Source: Exiguobacterium sp.
GTDB taxonomy: Bacteria; Bacillota; Bacilli; Exiguobacteriales; Exiguobacteriaceae
DNA: 64,000 nt
Direction of reading: 5' to 3'
NCBI RefSeq assembly: GCF_020832205.1
Contig: NZ_JAFIFD010000037.1
Location: 1-64,000, forward strand
Below are positions 16,330 to 25,116 of this stretch, piece by piece (the stretch's first letter is position 1; each line of letters begins with the position of its first letter). The notes under the pieces are model-generated. The model was given only the letters and a program-made list of their open reading frames with translations, searched no databases and was not told the DNA's origin. The translations under genes and the position numbers were made by a program.

Positions 16330-18321
16330 ATGAAACATAACATTTTGAAAGAACTAATCCTGTTTTATTTCAAACAGATGCTTCGAAACGCGATGTATTG
16401 GATTGCGCTTCTTTTCATCCCAATCGTCCTCATCTCTCAAATCCTCACCAGTGTGCGCGCTCCTTTTGAGTACATGGTGTATCCTAGCGTGATGAGGGGC
16501 GTTGTGATTCCGATTCAGGCCGTCATGTTGATTGTGAGCGTCTTCATGTATCGTCTCACCTCGGATGAGGCACAATATCGGAGTCAGGTGACACTTCCGA
16601 ACATCATGTGGATTCAATTCCAACGGGTCGGCGCCATCCTGTTCACCCATCTGTTTTTTTCGGTTTGTGCACTCATTCTCGGCCTACTTCCGGTCGTCGC
16701 TTACTTTTTGGCCAACCAGATCGAGACGTGGTCCATTTACCGTCAATTGTTCACACATTCGCTGATTTTCTATTTGCTTCCGCTATTGATCGCGGCCGTC
16801 TGGGGGATCAATACCGGCCTCTTGTTCGGGAAAAAACGAGTGGGTATCCTCGTTCTCTTTTTGATATGGGTGCTTTTCGGGCCATTGAATACCGAGCTAT
16901 TTTCCACGTTCTTCCGACAAGGGTATAACGGTCCGAACGCCTTCTTCTTTATCGGTCCCTTGCAACCGGAGGTCGTCTATTATGAGCTGACTGGTTATTT
17001 GAGCAGTCCCGCATTGCTCATCAAAAACGTTCTGATTTTGGGCTTCCATCTCGCGATCACCCTGTTCATCATCAGCCGCTGGGCCATCAGGCGGAATCAC
17101 CGGGCCCAGATGACAGCCCTGACAATCCTTTTGCTCTCATTGGTCGCGTTCAATGCTTCTGACGCGATGGAGCATGACCAATTGGTATTCGACCGCTCGC
17201 TCGACATGGAGACGAAACAACACTACGAGCCGTCATATCCCTATGATTTCTCCCAGATCGATCCATTGCTTGACTATGAAATCGACGACGTTCAGTTGAC
17301 GCTAGAGAAACAACGACAGGATGAGATCGAGGTCAAGGCGGACTACACTTTAACCTCGGGCACAGAGACCATCGCCTTTTCGCTCTATCATCCGTTTCAG
17401 GTGAAGCGGATCGACGTGAACGAAGAGAACGTCTCGTTCCGTCAAGTCGGTGACTTCATCGAGGTCGAGGACGTCATGGTCGATGTACCCGCCACCTTGA
17501 CGATCCACTATACGATCCATAACACCAATCGATTCCCAATCACGAGAGACGTCACCTATTTGCCTGCTTGGTTGAACTGGTACCCGACAAAACAAGCGCA
17601 CCCGAACAGTCGATTCGGGTCTGAGAACTTCAGACCGGTGATCAATCGGACCGAACGCGTCCCTGTCACGCTGTCTTATCCGTCTGAGCAACAGCTCATG
17701 ACGAACCTGACGGAGCACGCCCAAGGACGTTTTACAGGGGAGCAAGCGGGCGTGACCTTGTTGGAGGGGTTCTTTACCAACTATAAGATAGATGACACGG
17801 AACTCGTCATCGACCAGTCGTGGACCCCACCCTCATCGTATTGGCCCGTCGTTGAAGAGACCCTTCACTCCATCAATGCGATCACTGAGAGCGAGTTCGG
17901 CCTGTCACGCTCGCTCCCGGACACGGTCGTGCTCTTATCCCCTAGCCTCGAGAAGTTCAGCTATCTCGACGAGGAGCATCTCCTCCTCCATGTCGGAAGC
18001 AACTTACGATTGGACCATGACCTGTCAGAGGTCGTCCGAGCGTATATGGCGGCCGTGTTCTGGTCGCACTCACGGACGGACAGCCAAGTCCAGCCGTCCC
18101 GGATAACGTTTGACGACTCGATGGCCTATTGGCTAGCCGTCGAGTTGAACCTTCCGTCACCGCTACCCCCGGACCCATTCTTTTTAAAAGGGGTTCTGAC
18201 AAGTAAAGAACTCCTGGTCTCCGAAAAAATGATCACAGAGTTTATGGGGTTATCGCATGAGGCGCAGCTGATCTTTTTGAAGGAGTGGTATCACGAGCTG
18301 AACGGCCCGCCCGAAATATAA
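16330..18321 (+). CDS. ABC permease fused to a degenerate M1-peptidase-like ectodomain
   Basis: 663 residues. Residues 1-275 carry about six hydrophobic spans of ABC-2 permease type. Residues about 305-420 look like the N-terminal beta domain of M1 aminopeptidases (Y-D-I/Y-E-I starts, T-L-T-I-H-Y-T-I, and the closing P-A-W-L-N-W-Y-P). Residues 520-663 follow the order of the M1 catalytic domain, but where H-E-x-x-H is expected there is H-D-L-S-E (about 562), and where N-E-G-F-A-E-Y is expected there is D-D-S-M-A-Y-W (about 594). Zinc ligands are therefore lost. Fusions of ABC permease and active M1 peptidase are known; this looks like an inactive relative. It heads an operon with an ATPase and a second permease. 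Confidence 0.75.
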   Translation: MKHNILKELILFYFKQMLRNAMYWIALLFIPIVLISQILTSVRAPFEYMVYPSVMRGVVIPIQAVMLIVSVFMYRLTSDEAQYRSQVTLPNIMWIQFQRVGAILFTHLFFSVCALILGLLPVVAYFLANQIETWSIYRQLFTHSLIFYLLPLLIAAVWGINTGLLFGKKRVGILVLFLIWVLFGPLNTELFSTFFRQGYNGPNAFFFIGPLQPEVVYYELTGYLSSPALLIKNVLILGFHLAITLFIISRWAIRRNHRAQMTALTILLLSLVAFNASDAMEHDQLVFDRSLDMETKQHYEPSYPYDFSQIDPLLDYEIDDVQLTLEKQRQDEIEVKADYTLTSGTETIAFSLYHPFQVKRIDVNEENVSFRQVGDFIEVEDVMVDVPATLTIHYTIHNTNRFPITRDVTYLPAWLNWYPTKQAHPNSRFGSENFRPVINRTERVPVTLSYPSEQQLMTNLTEHAQGRFTGEQAGVTLLEGFFTNYKIDDTELVIDQSWTPPSSYWPVVEETLHSINAITESEFGLSRSLPDTVVLLSPSLEKFSYLDEEHLLLHVGSNLRLDHDLSEVVRAYMAAVFWSHSRTDSQVQPSRITFDDSMAYWLAVELNLPSPLPPDPFFLKGVLTSKELLVSEKMITEFMGLSHEAQLIFLKEWYHELNGPPEI

Positions 18322-18339
18322 GCAATCTGGAGGTACACC

Positions 18340-19194
18340 ATGATCCAAGTGGAACACATCGTGAAAATATACAAGAAACATACGGTCCTTGACCACGTCT
18401 CGCTCGACATCGAGGGCATCTACGGGTTGCTCGGGTCCAACGGCGCGGGCAAGACGACGCTTATGAAAATCGTCTGTGGGTTAACGAGCGCCTCCGGCGG
18501 GGACATCCGAGTGGACGGTCGCTCGATGATGAGACGGAGATATGCGGATACGGCCGGGATAATCGGTTTTTTACCTCAAGATTTCAATCTCTATCCGTCC
18601 TTGCCCGTCGAGGAGGTCTTGAGTCATCTTGCCCTTTTACAAGGGATTGTCGATCGAAACCGACAGCGAGAGGTCGTCCAACAAGCACTGGAACGCGTGA
18701 ATTTGAGTGACAAATCACATCTGAAGATGGAGGAGCTATCCGGTGGGATGCGTCGGCGGGTCGGAATCGCGCAACTGTTGCTTCGCGAGCCGAAAATCCT
18801 CGTCTTCGATGAACCGACGGCGGGGTTGGATATCGAAGAGCGGATCCGCTTCCGGAACCTCTTGCGAGAGCTGAGCCATGACCACACGATCATCATCTCG
18901 TCGCATATCGTGGAAGATATCGAGTTCTTATGTACGAAGATCGGTCTCTTGTCGAACGGTCGTCTCTTGTTTGAGGGGACACCGGACGAATTGAAAGCAA
19001 AGGCGGCGGGGGCGTTGGCAGAGTCACTGATCCACCTCGAGGAATTGAATGGATGGGTGAAGGAGCGTGACGTCGTGAATATCGAAGAGACGCCGGAAGG
19101 ATTGCGCATCCGGTATTTCGATGAGGTAGGGAGTGACGACAGCATCGTCCCACGCCTCGCAGACGGTTATCTGGCCGTGATGAGGGCGCGATGA
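18340..19194 (+). CDS. ABC transporter ATP-binding protein
   Basis: 284 residues. Nucleotide-binding subunit with Walker A G-S-N-G-A-G-K-T-T (about residue 34), signature L-S-G-G-M-R-R-R-V (about 133), Walker B I-L-V-F-D-E-P-T-A-G-L-D and a switch His in I-S-S-H-I. The C-terminal 70 residues are an accessory tail. It sits 18 bases after the permease-peptidase gene and overlaps the next permease by four bases, so the three proteins very likely form one transporter or signalling complex of unknown substrate. Similar two-permease/one-ATPase layouts occur in exporters of peptides and in immunity systems. Confidence 0.92.
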   Translation: MIQVEHIVKIYKKHTVLDHVSLDIEGIYGLLGSNGAGKTTLMKIVCGLTSASGGDIRVDGRSMMRRRYADTAGIIGFLPQDFNLYPSLPVEEVLSHLALLQGIVDRNRQREVVQQALERVNLSDKSHLKMEELSGGMRRRVGIAQLLLREPKILVFDEPTAGLDIEERIRFRNLLRELSHDHTIIISSHIVEDIEFLCTKIGLLSNGRLLFEGTPDELKAKAAGALAESLIHLEELNGWVKERDVVNIEETPEGLRIRYFDEVGSDDSIVPRLADGYLAVMRAR

Positions 19195-19826
19195 TGGGCA
19201 TGTATCAAGGATTGAAAATTCAACTGTTCGACTGGAGATATCAGCGGCTACTCGGATACATCCCGCTCGTCTTCTTTTGTCTGACGCTATTTATGGTGAC
19301 GCAGCGTGAGTTTGGCCTGAACACAGCCATTCAAATCGTTCACGCGCTCTATCTGCCGTGGATCGCTTGGTCCGCAATTCTTTACTTTCAGCCACTTCAT
19401 GACACGGGGGCCTACTATGCGCTCATCCACCATTATCGAAAGTGGTTCGGATTCAATTTCATCTTCCTGCTCACGTTGTATGTGTCGGGCTACTCTATTT
19501 TGATACTGAGTATCGACGGTGCGTTCCGGTTGATTCAGACGTATCCCATCATAGTCGTGCATCATCTACTGTTACTTACGCTCTACTGGATGATCGGGGC
19601 CGGTCTGATTCTCCTTTTAAAAAGCTTCGAATATGCAGCTGCACTTGTGCTGGCCTACACGCTCATCGAGGTCGTCACGCGAGGCGAATTCATGCCATGG
19701 CCACATATCTTCTACTTTAATGAATTTTATGGGGATCCGATGTACGTGCAAAAGATCGGTATGCTTGTGACCATTTCGTTCCTCTTCTTAGTGTTGACCC
19801 TTATACGGTTGTTTAAAAGAGTATGA
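19191..19826 (+). CDS. ABC transporter membrane subunit (six spans)
   Basis: 211 residues with about six hydrophobic helices and little else, an ABC-2-type permease by size and context. ATG 19191 overlaps the ATPase stop (ATGA); an ATG two codons later is an alternative. No substrate motif recognised. It closes the three-gene operon that begins at 16330. Confidence 0.75.
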   Translation: MMGMYQGLKIQLFDWRYQRLLGYIPLVFFCLTLFMVTQREFGLNTAIQIVHALYLPWIAWSAILYFQPLHDTGAYYALIHHYRKWFGFNFIFLLTLYVSGYSILILSIDGAFRLIQTYPIIVVHHLLLLTLYWMIGAGLILLLKSFEYAAALVLAYTLIEVVTRGEFMPWPHIFYFNEFYGDPMYVQKIGMLVTISFLFLVLTLIRLFKRV

Positions 19827-19857
19827 ATACTAACGAACTTAAACTCTGATAAGGACA

Positions 19858-19891
19858 TAAAACAGGCGCCCTCTCACCGAGAAGGCGCCTG
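19858..19891 (-). terminator. Terminator of the decayed MFS gene (minus strand)
   Basis: On the minus strand: stem CAGGCGCC/GGCGCCTG extended by an inner TCTC/GAGA pair, then TTTTA. The stem lies directly after the remnant's stop codon. It may act on the plus-strand ABC operon too. Confidence 0.7.
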
Positions 19892-19895
19892 CTTA

Positions 19896-20215
19896 TTATG
19901 CAGATTGGACCAGTTCGTCCATCAAATCAATTCGTCGACCAAGCCAGACGAGCGGAACGGTCAAACCTGCCCCAATCAAATAAACAGCCGAGATTGGCAG
20001 TCCGTCCGCCAGCATTCCAAACGTCAGGCTTTCGATGCTGAAGGTGAAGAAAAGGCCGCTCACGGTCATACGATTGTGACGACAATCCGGAAACTGGCCG
20101 CAGCCAGGGCGGAACCGGTCTGTTGATACAATAAGGCGATCAAGGCGACGATATAGAGCACGTCACCGATGTTGGCCGGCCATTTACTGGCCAGCAACAA
20201 GTAAAATGACTTCAT
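19896..20215 (-). pseudogene. MFS transporter remnant with large internal deletion
   Basis: On the minus strand a GGAGGAG site precedes ATG 20215. The first 48 codons read like the start of a major facilitator protein (M-K-S-F-Y-L-L-L-A-S-K-W, then a hydrophobic helix and Y-Q-Q-T-G-S-A-L-A-A), ending at a TGA. Shifted by one base, the next 55 codons read like the last transmembrane helix and tail of the same kind of protein (L-P-I-S-A-V-Y-L-I-G-A-G-L-T-V-P-L-V-W-L-G-R-R) and stop at 19896. About 320 bases remain of a gene that is normally near 1200, so the middle was lost together with the frame. The original terminator survives downstream. Confidence 0.8.
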
Positions 20216-20358
20216 CTCATACTCCTCCACAGCTATTCAATTTTGGATGGGATGGATAAAGCCAGCTTACATATTTTCACCGCTTTCAAATTATTTACAA
20301 ATAGTTTACGATATAGCAACGAAGGACACAACAATTGGAAGTGGATGGAGGGAACCCC

Positions 20359-20907
20359 ATGTTACGATACGACATCAGTGAGGATTTATCGCTACGCATG
20401 TTCACTGTGAACGACGCAGAGGCGTTATTCGAACTGACGATGGCGTCGAAGCCATACTTGCGGGAGTGGCTCGGTTGGCTCGATTACGTCGAGACGGTCG
20501 AAGACTCTAAGCGAAACATCGAAGGACGAATCAAAGGATTGATCGAGACCGGTGGCTATCCGAAGTCGTTCGCGCTCATCTATCAAGGCGAGCTCGCCGG
20601 GACAGTCGGCTATAATGAAATCGACCGTGGGATCAAATGTGGGACGATCGGCTATTGGCTAGGTCGAGATTTTCAAGGGAAAGGGATCATGAGTCAAGCG
20701 CTTGAGACGCTCATCGACTATGGATTCCGCGACCTCGGACTTAATAAAATCGAGATTCGGGTCGCGACCGGGAACATGAAGAGCCGGGCACTGCCGGAAC
20801 GGCTCGGTTTTAAGGAAGAAGGTGTGCTACGTGACGCCGAGTGGTTATACGACCGCTACGTCGATCACGTCGTCTACGGCCTGTTGCGAGATGAATGGGC
20901 CCATTGA
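20359..20907 (+). CDS. GNAT acetyltransferase, RimJ/RimL type
   Basis: 182 residues. N-acetyltransferase fold with the acetyl-CoA-binding segment G-Y-W-L-G-R-D-F-Q-G-K-G-I-M (about residue 104) and the R-A-L-P-E-R-L-G-F-K-E-E-G-V motif typical of enzymes that acetylate ribosomal-protein or other N-termini, such as B. subtilis YdaF. ATG 20359 follows GGAGGG (20347-20352); the upstream in-frame TTG has no site. Convergent with the next gene; the two stop codons abut with no space. The physiological substrate is unknown. Confidence 0.88.
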   Translation: MLRYDISEDLSLRMFTVNDAEALFELTMASKPYLREWLGWLDYVETVEDSKRNIEGRIKGLIETGGYPKSFALIYQGELAGTVGYNEIDRGIKCGTIGYWLGRDFQGKGIMSQALETLIDYGFRDLGLNKIEIRVATGNMKSRALPERLGFKEEGVLRDAEWLYDRYVDHVVYGLLRDEWAH

Positions 20908-21303
20908 TTATGACGTTTTGAAATAATGGCCGAGCAGTTGATCGGTGATGAAAAATAAGGTCGCGCTCATTAATCCGATTAAAGACGCGAAGTTGAACAG
21001 TCCGCTCTCGAAGATGGACGGGTCGAACAACAGTCCATATGGAATCACAAACAACCAGCCGCCAATTAGATGGTAGAACAAAGACGTCATCCGCTTTGAG
21101 CGGAATGGCGTCTTTTCACTGAGATACTCAGACAATAGCGAAATCGTCGTCCCGTACAGAAACACGACGGGGACGGCGAATAAGGCATAGACGAGGACGC
21201 TCTGCCAATACGACAATTCGAATGCATCTGGGAGCACGAGCGGTAGGACGAACGGAATGATAAACAAGCTAAACAATGCGGATTGAATCTTTTGGAATAA
21301 CAC
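20908..21303 (-). CDS. Membrane protein of unknown function (four spans)
   Basis: 131 residues with four hydrophobic segments (about residues 8-26, 33-58, 78-98, 103-122) and a basic stretch between spans two and three. No family recognised. GTG 21303 has a strong GGAGGAGAGG site. Its stop codon touches that of the convergent acetyltransferase gene, so no terminator fits between them. Confidence 0.65.
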   Translation of the reverse strand: MLFQKIQSALFSLFIIPFVLPLVLPDAFELSYWQSVLVYALFAVPVVFLYGTTISLLSEYLSEKTPFRSKRMTSLFYHLIGGWLFVIPYGLLFDPSIFESGLFNFASLIGLMSATLFFITDQLLGHYFKTS

Positions 21304-21358
21304 GACCTCTCCTCCTTACATCATTTCTGAAACGAACAAGCCGTCATCGTCATCTGTT

Positions 21359-22375
21359 TCAAGATGACGACTGGTCGAGGATGGCTTGCTTTGGTGATCC
21401 GTAAAGCGTCTCACCGAACTCGGCATACGCCTGCTCGTATCGGCGAAGCGATGACTCTTTATGCATGCACGTGACGTTCATGCGTTCAATCGGGGTCATG
21501 TCTACCGCGTATGTCTTCAGGACGTGGGCGTTCCGGAGCATCGACGGGGTGACTGAGCGGGGGAGACCGCTCCGTTCATTCAACTGACGCATCATCTTCG
21601 TGATCATGACGATCGTCAGTTGCTTCGGCTGATTCTTGGCGTACACCCAACGGAACGTCATCCGGGCGAAGTCGAATGAGACGAAGACCGGGTCTTCCGA
21701 ATACCACCGCGGGCGGACCGGCGTCGGGATGTCGGCGAGATAGTTCATGAGGAGCGACTGGTCTTCAGGCGTCAACTTCAGCGTGAAGCGGTTGCCGAGA
21801 CGGTCGTACACATCGAACTCGTGGCTTGCGAGATGCAGGTCGTTCATCCGGAGTCGGATGATGTGGTGGACGCGCAGTCCGTATTTATAGAACAGCGTCA
21901 CGATCAGTTCATTCCGGTTGACGAGGTACGGATGGGCTTGGAGCTGGTTCTCACTCAGACCGCGTGTCGAGCGAATCGTCCGGACAAGTTTGTCGAACTC
22001 GGTTTCGAGCGCGATTTGGTCGACCGTGAGCGTATGGGCCGGTTGCGCATAGTGGAGCATCTTTTTCCGGAGCGGGTTCAAAAACGTCGTCAAGCTGTTG
22101 ATGACCGTCACAATTCGGGCGACCGTCGCTTGTTGGTATAGTTTCTCTTCGATAAGGAAGTCGTTGACGAACGTCTTCCACGATTCGAGCGGGATGGCGA
22201 GCCAGTCCTGTGGTGTATCAAGTTCCACGTTATGGTCATGGAAGTATTTATGGACATCGATCAAGTCGTAGCGATAGCGCTTCAGCGTCGACGGTTGCCG
22301 TCCGCTCGCCCCGAGGTGATACAAGTACGTCTCGATATACTCCGGGAGTGGATAGTCTTTCGTTCGTTTCGTCAT
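21359..22375 (-). CDS. Tyrosine recombinase / phage-integrase family protein, divergent active site
   Basis: 338 residues. N-terminal SAM-like core-binding domain (residues 8-110, with L-G-A-S-G-R-Q-P-S-T-L-K-R-Y-R-Y-D-L) and a C-terminal catalytic domain. The first arginine is in Y-K-Y-G-L-R-V-H-H-I-I-R-L (about 166). The H-x-x-R box reads S-M-L-R, with Ser in place of His. The later His (C-M-H-K-E-S-S) and the tyrosine (L-R-R-Y, about 312) are present with slightly altered spacing. So it is either a divergent active recombinase or one losing function. It is chromosomal, near hflX, with no phage genes or att-like repeats around it. AAGGAGGAAC precedes ATG. Confidence 0.8.
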   Translation of the reverse strand: MTKRTKDYPLPEYIETYLYHLGASGRQPSTLKRYRYDLIDVHKYFHDHNVELDTPQDWLAIPLESWKTFVNDFLIEEKLYQQATVARIVTVINSLTTFLNPLRKKMLHYAQPAHTLTVDQIALETEFDKLVRTIRSTRGLSENQLQAHPYLVNRNELIVTLFYKYGLRVHHIIRLRMNDLHLASHEFDVYDRLGNRFTLKLTPEDQSLLMNYLADIPTPVRPRWYSEDPVFVSFDFARMTFRWVYAKNQPKQLTIVMITKMMRQLNERSGLPRSVTPSMLRNAHVLKTYAVDMTPIERMNVTCMHKESSLRRYEQAYAEFGETLYGSPKQAILDQSSS

Positions 22376-22479
22376 CTTCGTTCCTCCTTCTCATTCTATC
22401 GTACCACAAACGGACGTTCTCCATTCCTCGATTCGTGGTAAGATGAAGGATGAGACTGAATAAGGAATGAGGAATGTAT

Positions 22480-23724
22480 ATGGAAAGAGAGAAAGTGATC
22501 ATCGTTGGCTGTCAGCTACCGACTGTCGACGATTGGACATATGAACAATCGATGGGAGAGCTCGTGGAACTCGTCGATACCGCCCGAGGCGAAGTCGTCG
22601 CCCGGCTCGACCAGAAGCGGCAGCAAGTCGACCGCCGCACGTTTATCGGGAAAGGGAAAGTCGAGGAACTCGCGGCACTGATTGAACAGTTCGAACCGGA
22701 CATCGTCATCTTCAACGCGGAGCTGTCACCGGCCCAGTCGAAGAACATCCGCATCTCACTGAACGATCCCGAAGAGATGAAACTGATTGACCGGACGCAA
22801 CTCATCCTCGATATTTTTGCGGGACGGGCTCAATCGAAAGAAGGGAAGCTCCAAGTCGAGCTTGCCCAAATGAATTATTTGTTACCGCGTCTGATCGGAC
22901 AAGGCACGCAGTTGTCACGTCTCGGAGGCGGTATCGGAACACGAGGTCCTGGTGAGACGAAACTCGAGTCGGACCGTCGTCACATCAAACGTCGCATCGA
23001 CGAGATCAAGAAACAGCTCGAAGGCACTGTCGCGCACCGTGACCGTTACCGCGAGCGCCGGAAAGAGAACCGCGTGTTCCAAGTCGCGCTCGTCGGCTAC
23101 ACGAACGCCGGCAAGTCGACAATCTTCAATCGTTTGACGGATGCCGACACGTACGAGCAGGACGAACTGTTCGCGACGCTCGATCCGCTCACGCGCGAGC
23201 TTGAGTTGCCGCGCGGAGGGAAAGTGTTAATTACGGATACGGTCGGGTTCATCCGCGACTTACCGACGAAACTCGTCGCCGCGTTCCGTTCGACGCTTGA
23301 GGAAGTGTTAGGGGCCGATCTCGTCTTGCACGTCATCGATGCCTCGAACCCGCACTATATGAACCAGATTGATACGACGAACTCGGTATTAACAGAGCTC
23401 GGTGCGAGCGAGTTGCCGCAGCTCGAGGTGTACAACAAGAAAGATCGGTTGACGGAAGATTTCGTCGGGGGTCCAGTCGTCATTTCCGCTCTTGACCCGA
23501 ACGATATCGAGACGCTCATCGGGGCGATCGAAGACAAGATTTGTGACGTCTTGACGCGTGTGGACATCGTCCTCCCAGTCAACGCGTTCGAGCATTATCA
23601 TCCGGCCAAAGAGGCGATGTATCGTCTCGAAGAGAAGTTTTTAGACGACGGCTCGGTCGAACTTGTCGGATACATGAGAGAAGATACGCGTCTATATGCG
23701 ACGCTGAAACAATTTGAGGTGTGA
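22480..23724 (+). CDS. hflX: GTPase HflX (YnbA)
   Basis: 414 residues. Ribosome-associated GTPase that splits stalled or hibernating ribosomes. N-terminal HflX domain (1-190) with the G-x-G-K-V-E-E-L motif and the glycine-rich L-G-G-G-I-G-T-R-G-P-G-E-T-K-L segment, then a G domain: G1 G-Y-T-N-A-G-K-S-T (about 205), G3 D-T-V-G-F-I, G4 N-K-K-D. ATG 22480 is preferred over ATG 22474 because AATGAGG (22466-22472) is better spaced. Followed within four bases by the ynbB-like gene, as in B. subtilis ynbA-ynbB-glnR-glnA. Confidence 0.95.
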   Translation: MEREKVIIVGCQLPTVDDWTYEQSMGELVELVDTARGEVVARLDQKRQQVDRRTFIGKGKVEELAALIEQFEPDIVIFNAELSPAQSKNIRISLNDPEEMKLIDRTQLILDIFAGRAQSKEGKLQVELAQMNYLLPRLIGQGTQLSRLGGGIGTRGPGETKLESDRRHIKRRIDEIKKQLEGTVAHRDRYRERRKENRVFQVALVGYTNAGKSTIFNRLTDADTYEQDELFATLDPLTRELELPRGGKVLITDTVGFIRDLPTKLVAAFRSTLEEVLGADLVLHVIDASNPHYMNQIDTTNSVLTELGASELPQLEVYNKKDRLTEDFVGGPVVISALDPNDIETLIGAIEDKICDVLTRVDIVLPVNAFEHYHPAKEAMYRLEEKFLDDGSVELVGYMREDTRLYATLKQFEV

Positions 23725-23727
23725 CGT

Positions 23728-25023
23728 ATGTGGCAAGAAAAGATTGAACATTACGAAGAACTCGCGCCGTTCGTGAAAGCGGCGGAACGTCGAATCAAAC
23801 CATTCGTGGAAATGATTGAGGAAACGGCGGAATATAACCAATTCCGCGTCCTCGAATCGTTTAAAAAGCATAAAGTGTCAGACTTCCATTTCAACCCGAC
23901 GACCGGGTACGGGTATGACGACATCGGTCGCGATACGCTCGAGTCGATTTACGCGGACGTGTTCGGGGCGGAACTTGCTTTATGTCGTCCGCAGATCATC
24001 TCGGGAACGCACGCCATCGGGATCGCCTTGTTCGGCGTCTTGTTGCCGGGCGACGAGCTACTGTATATCACGGGCAAACCGTACGACACGTTAGAAGAAA
24101 TTGTAGGGATTCGTGGTGATGGGCGCGGATCGCTCAAAGAGCTCGGCGTCTCGTATGACAAAATCGAACTGAAGGACGACCGCATCGACGTTGATGCCGT
24201 CGTCGCGCGAATCCGTCCCGAGACGAAACTCGTCGGGATTCAACGGTCGAAAGGGTATGCTAACCGGCGGAGCATTCCGGTCGAGGAAATCGGGGAAGCG
24301 ATCAAACGGATCAAGGCGGCGCACCCGCACGTGTACGTGTTCGTCGACAACTGCTACGGCGAGTTCGTCGAGACGAGCGAGCCGACACATGTCGGCGCCG
24401 ACCTCATGGCCGGATCGCTCATTAAAAACCCGGGCGGAGGGCTTGCCAAGACGGGCGGCTATATCGCCGGGACACGCGAACTCGTTGAACGTTGTTCGTT
24501 CCGGATGACGACGCCGGGAATCGGCAGTGAGGCCGGTCCGTCACTTTACTCGCTCCAAGAGATGTACCAAGGTTTCTATATGGCCCCGCATACGGTCGCC
24601 CAAGCGTTGAAAGGGGCCCATTTGACAGCGAGCCTCTTGTCGCTTCTCGGCTTCGAGACCGACCCGCATTACACGGAGCGGCGCACCGATCTGATTCAGT
24701 CGGTGACGTTCCGCGACCGTGACAAAATGATCGCGTTCTGTCAGAGCATCCAAATGGCGTCACCGGTCAATGCGCACGCGCTGCCGGTACCGGCCTATAT
24801 GCCGGGTTATGAGGACGACGTCATCATGGCGGCTGGAACGTTCATTCAAGGGTCGTCTATCGAGCTGTCAGCCGATGGACCGCTCCGTGCGCCTTATACG
24901 GCATACGTGCAAGGCGGATTGACGTACGCGCATGTGAAAGTCGCGTTAATGCTCGCCTTGAGCCAATTACGCACGAAAGGACTCGTTAAGTTTGACCAAG
25001 AAAACATCACGACAACGTTGTAA
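23728..25023 (+). CDS. ynbB: YnbB-type PLP-dependent lyase/aminotransferase (methionine gamma-lyase family)
   Basis: 431 residues. PLP-dependent, type I fold. The likely PLP lysine is in G-G-G-L-A-K-T-G-G-Y-I-A-G (about residue 237), preceded by the D-N-C-Y-G-E-F aspartate motif. Members are annotated as methionine gamma-lyase or aluminium-resistance family, but the true substrate is not established. It follows hflX after three bases and is followed by the regulated promoter of glnRA. Confidence 0.88.
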   Translation: MWQEKIEHYEELAPFVKAAERRIKPFVEMIEETAEYNQFRVLESFKKHKVSDFHFNPTTGYGYDDIGRDTLESIYADVFGAELALCRPQIISGTHAIGIALFGVLLPGDELLYITGKPYDTLEEIVGIRGDGRGSLKELGVSYDKIELKDDRIDVDAVVARIRPETKLVGIQRSKGYANRRSIPVEEIGEAIKRIKAAHPHVYVFVDNCYGEFVETSEPTHVGADLMAGSLIKNPGGGLAKTGGYIAGTRELVERCSFRMTTPGIGSEAGPSLYSLQEMYQGFYMAPHTVAQALKGAHLTASLLSLLGFETDPHYTERRTDLIQSVTFRDRDKMIAFCQSIQMASPVNAHALPVPAYMPGYEDDVIMAAGTFIQGSSIELSADGPLRAPYTAYVQGGLTYAHVKVALMLALSQLRTKGLVKFDQENITTTL

Positions 25024-25034
25024 CCGAAATGTCA

Positions 25035-25051
25035 TGTTAACTTTCTTAACA
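25035..25051 (+). promoter_or_regulatory. GlnR/TnrA box upstream of glnRA
   Basis: TGTTA-N7-TAACA, a perfect match to the TGTNA-N7-TNACA consensus and itself a full inverted repeat. It ends four bases before the -35 element of glnR. A second pair, TGTCA (25069-25073) and TCACA (25084-25088), spans the -10 region with a 10-base gap and may be a relaxed second site. Confidence 0.88.
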
Positions 25052-25055
25052 TCTA

Positions 25056-25084
25056 TTGACAGGAAAAGTGTCATGTATTATTCT
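25056..25084 (+). promoter_or_regulatory. Sigma-A promoter of glnRA
   Basis: Perfect TTGACA (25056-25061), 17-base spacer, TATTCT (25079-25084), just downstream of the GlnR box. Confidence 0.8.
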
Positions 25085-25116
25085 CACAGTGTAAGACAGC
25101 AAAGGAGGGATAAGGG

